This document shows, in pieces, positions 4,796 to 6,039 of a stretch of DNA of 6,039 nt. The DNA is taken from positions 1 to 6,039 of the forward strand of contig JAGCSE010000037.1 of assembly GCA_017964325.1 (NCBI GenBank). The letters are read 5' to 3'. The position numbers were made by a program, and so were the translations under genes. The DNA comes from Victivallales bacterium (GTDB lineage: Bacteria > Verrucomicrobiota > Lentisphaeria > Oligosphaerales > Oligosphaeraceae). The notes under the pieces were generated by a model. The model was not told where the DNA came from and did not search any database. It saw only the letters and a list, made by a program, of their open reading frames with translations. The first letter of the stretch is position 1; the number at the start of each line of letters is the position of its first letter.

Positions 4796-6039
4796 ATGAA
4801 AAACCTTTTGATAACCACTCTCTGCCTATCTGCCGCCATGTTTGCAGCTGACCTTGAAACCGTTGAATTTCAAGACAATGGAGCAGAACTCACCAACCCA
4901 GGCATGGGCTTCGTCTTCCATTTCTACGACAATAACATCCAGGCCTATGGCTCCCGCCTCGCCCCTGAAGACATGCTGGAAGACTGGAAGGGCGTCTCGC
5001 AGGTCTATCTGCGCCTCCCGTGGTCGCTCATCGAACCGCAGGAAGGCCATTTCGAATGGTCCGTTCTCGACACGCCCATGCAGCGCTACCGCGCACGCGG
5101 CTTCAAGACTTCCTTCCGCATCACCTGCTCCGAAACGCCCTTCAGCTACGCGACGCCGAAATGGGTCGAAGAGGCTGGAGCGAAAGGCTATCGCTTCACG
5201 CCGGGCAGAGGCGAACAGCCAGACGGAAGTCATTGGGAACCAGACTTCAACGATCCAATCTTCTTGGAAAAACTCGACCATCTGCTGGCCAAATTGGCGG
5301 AACGCTATGACGGCCATCCAGACGTGGAGCTTTTCGACATTGGTTCCATCGGCACATGGGGCGAAGGCCATACATGGGCCTCCACACGCCGCGCCTATCC
5401 GGACGACGTCATCTTGAAGCATATGGAGCTCTACCACAAGCACTTCAAGAAAACGCCGATCCTTTCGCAGGACGATTTCCTCTCGCGGCCCGGCTTCATC
5501 ATGCCGCAATGGAAAGCGAACGATTGGACGGAATTCACATTCGACATCGTCTTCCCGCATCAATGGCGTGGCCAGAAGTTCATGATCACGGCGGGTCTCG
5601 TCGCATACAATCCGCACCATCGCGCCAATGGTTGGCAATCCGCCCCCGCTCCAGAGCAACGCGTTCCAATCGCGATGCTTACGATTGCGGAAGACGGCAA
5701 TGCATCCGTCGTTCCAATCGACGTGAAACCAATTCCAGAAAATTTCGCATTCACAGAAGAAACGGAATACGCCGCGCGTTTTGTCAATTTCGACTACGAC
5801 GCTGAAAACCGCCCGAACTCCGCCAAAATCACCGCCTCCTACTGGCGGCCGCAAGAGTTTAAACGCGAATTCAGCGCATTCGTCGATATCATGGACGAAA
5901 GCGGCAAGAAGTTCATCATTGGCGCCAATCTTGAAAAGGAAGACGACCTGCTAATGGCGAAAATGGCCGAATACAAATACGGCTTCCGCGACGACAGCAT
6001 TCTTGTCGATTATCCGCCCCGCGCCTATTTCCACGCCAA
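4796..6039 (+). CDS. Secreted TIM-barrel glycosidase-like protein (DUF4832/DUF4874-like), partial
   Basis: This is probably an exported enzyme or carbohydrate-binding protein; substrate and activity are unknown. The 414 visible residues run off the right edge. Residues 1-17 form a signal peptide (MKN, hydrophobic core, AAMFA before ADLET). NPGMGFVFHFYD (34-45) and VYLRLPWSLIEPQEGHFEW (70-88) match the barrel entry of beta-galactosidase-like proteins, in which a W-x-x-I-E-P-x-E-G-x-F segment is common. DIGSIGTWGEGH (181-192) looks like a beta-strand 4 end with Glu190 as a candidate catalytic acid, and resembles the IGAWGEWH motif of DUF4874/DUF4832 proteins. PILSQDDF (221-228) and YGFRDDSILV (395-404) look like later barrel strands. 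They are separated by about 130 beta-rich residues that may be an inserted domain. The start is chosen for the signal peptide; no clear Shine-Dalgarno is seen. It is transcribed divergently from the permease. Confidence 0.75.
   Translation, partial: MKNLLITTLCLSAAMFAADLETVEFQDNGAELTNPGMGFVFHFYDNNIQAYGSRLAPEDMLEDWKGVSQVYLRLPWSLIEPQEGHFEWSVLDTPMQRYRARGFKTSFRITCSETPFSYATPKWVEEAGAKGYRFTPGRGEQPDGSHWEPDFNDPIFLEKLDHLLAKLAERYDGHPDVELFDIGSIGTWGEGHTWASTRRAYPDDVILKHMELYHKHFKKTPILSQDDFLSRPGFIMPQWKANDWTEFTFDIVFPHQWRGQKFMITAGLVAYNPHHRANGWQSAPAPEQRVPIAMLTIAEDGNASVVPIDVKPIPENFAFTEETEYAARFVNFDYDAENRPNSAKITASYWRPQEFKREFSAFVDIMDESGKKFIIGANLEKEDDLLMAKMAEYKYGFRDDSILVDYPPRAYFHA

Noticed and set aside
4826..5854. 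Long open frame (342 codons) on the minus strand opposite the glycosidase-like gene
   Set aside because: It is antisense to a coding frame with a signal peptide and family motifs. Its protein has no recognisable domain and a composition typical of a reverse-complement shadow.

Overview
The window reads as ordinary chromosomal DNA from a bacterium of the PVC group, most likely a Verrucomicrobiota, Kiritimatiellota or Lentisphaerota lineage. This is an inference from two gene types. One is a small secreted discoidin-like protein with a Pro-rich stretch and an 'NNDHDNSSGLGVGKD' core, which I associate with Planctomycetes and Verrucomicrobia. The other is a secreted TIM-barrel glycosidase-like protein with an 'IGTWGEGH' motif. 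Coding DNA has a moderate to high GC content and the spacers are AT-rich. No mobile element, CRISPR array, tRNA or rRNA was seen.

Layout from left to right. Four genes lie on the minus strand, so they are transcribed right to left. A MaeB-type malic enzyme (1-548) is cut by the window edge after 182 residues. A 148-bp spacer follows, holding a 9-bp tandem repeat and a striking heptanucleotide array (GCTTTWA units) that runs into the stop codon of the next gene. Then come the secreted discoidin-domain protein (697-1386), the complete tRNA-modification GTPase MnmE (1458-2795), and a complete 564-residue fused two-domain ABC permease of the Fe(III)/FbpB type (2855-4549). A 246-bp AT-rich divergent spacer (4550-4795) carries nested inverted repeats and a possible 8-codon leader ORF just upstream of the permease. 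On the plus strand, a secreted glycosidase-like protein (4796-6039) runs off the right edge.

The genes do not form an obvious single pathway: central carbon metabolism, an extracellular carbohydrate-binding-like protein, tRNA wobble-uridine modification, metal or solute import, and an extracellular glycosidase-like protein. Spacers of 59 to 148 bp separate the minus-strand genes, so they are at best loosely co-transcribed. The permease has no binding-protein or ATPase partner gene here.

I found no convincing new multi-gene system. The points most worth a second look are the heptamer array, the in-frame leader ORF and stop upstream of the permease, the nested dyads in the divergent promoter region, and an apparent beta-rich domain inserted in the glycosidase-like barrel.
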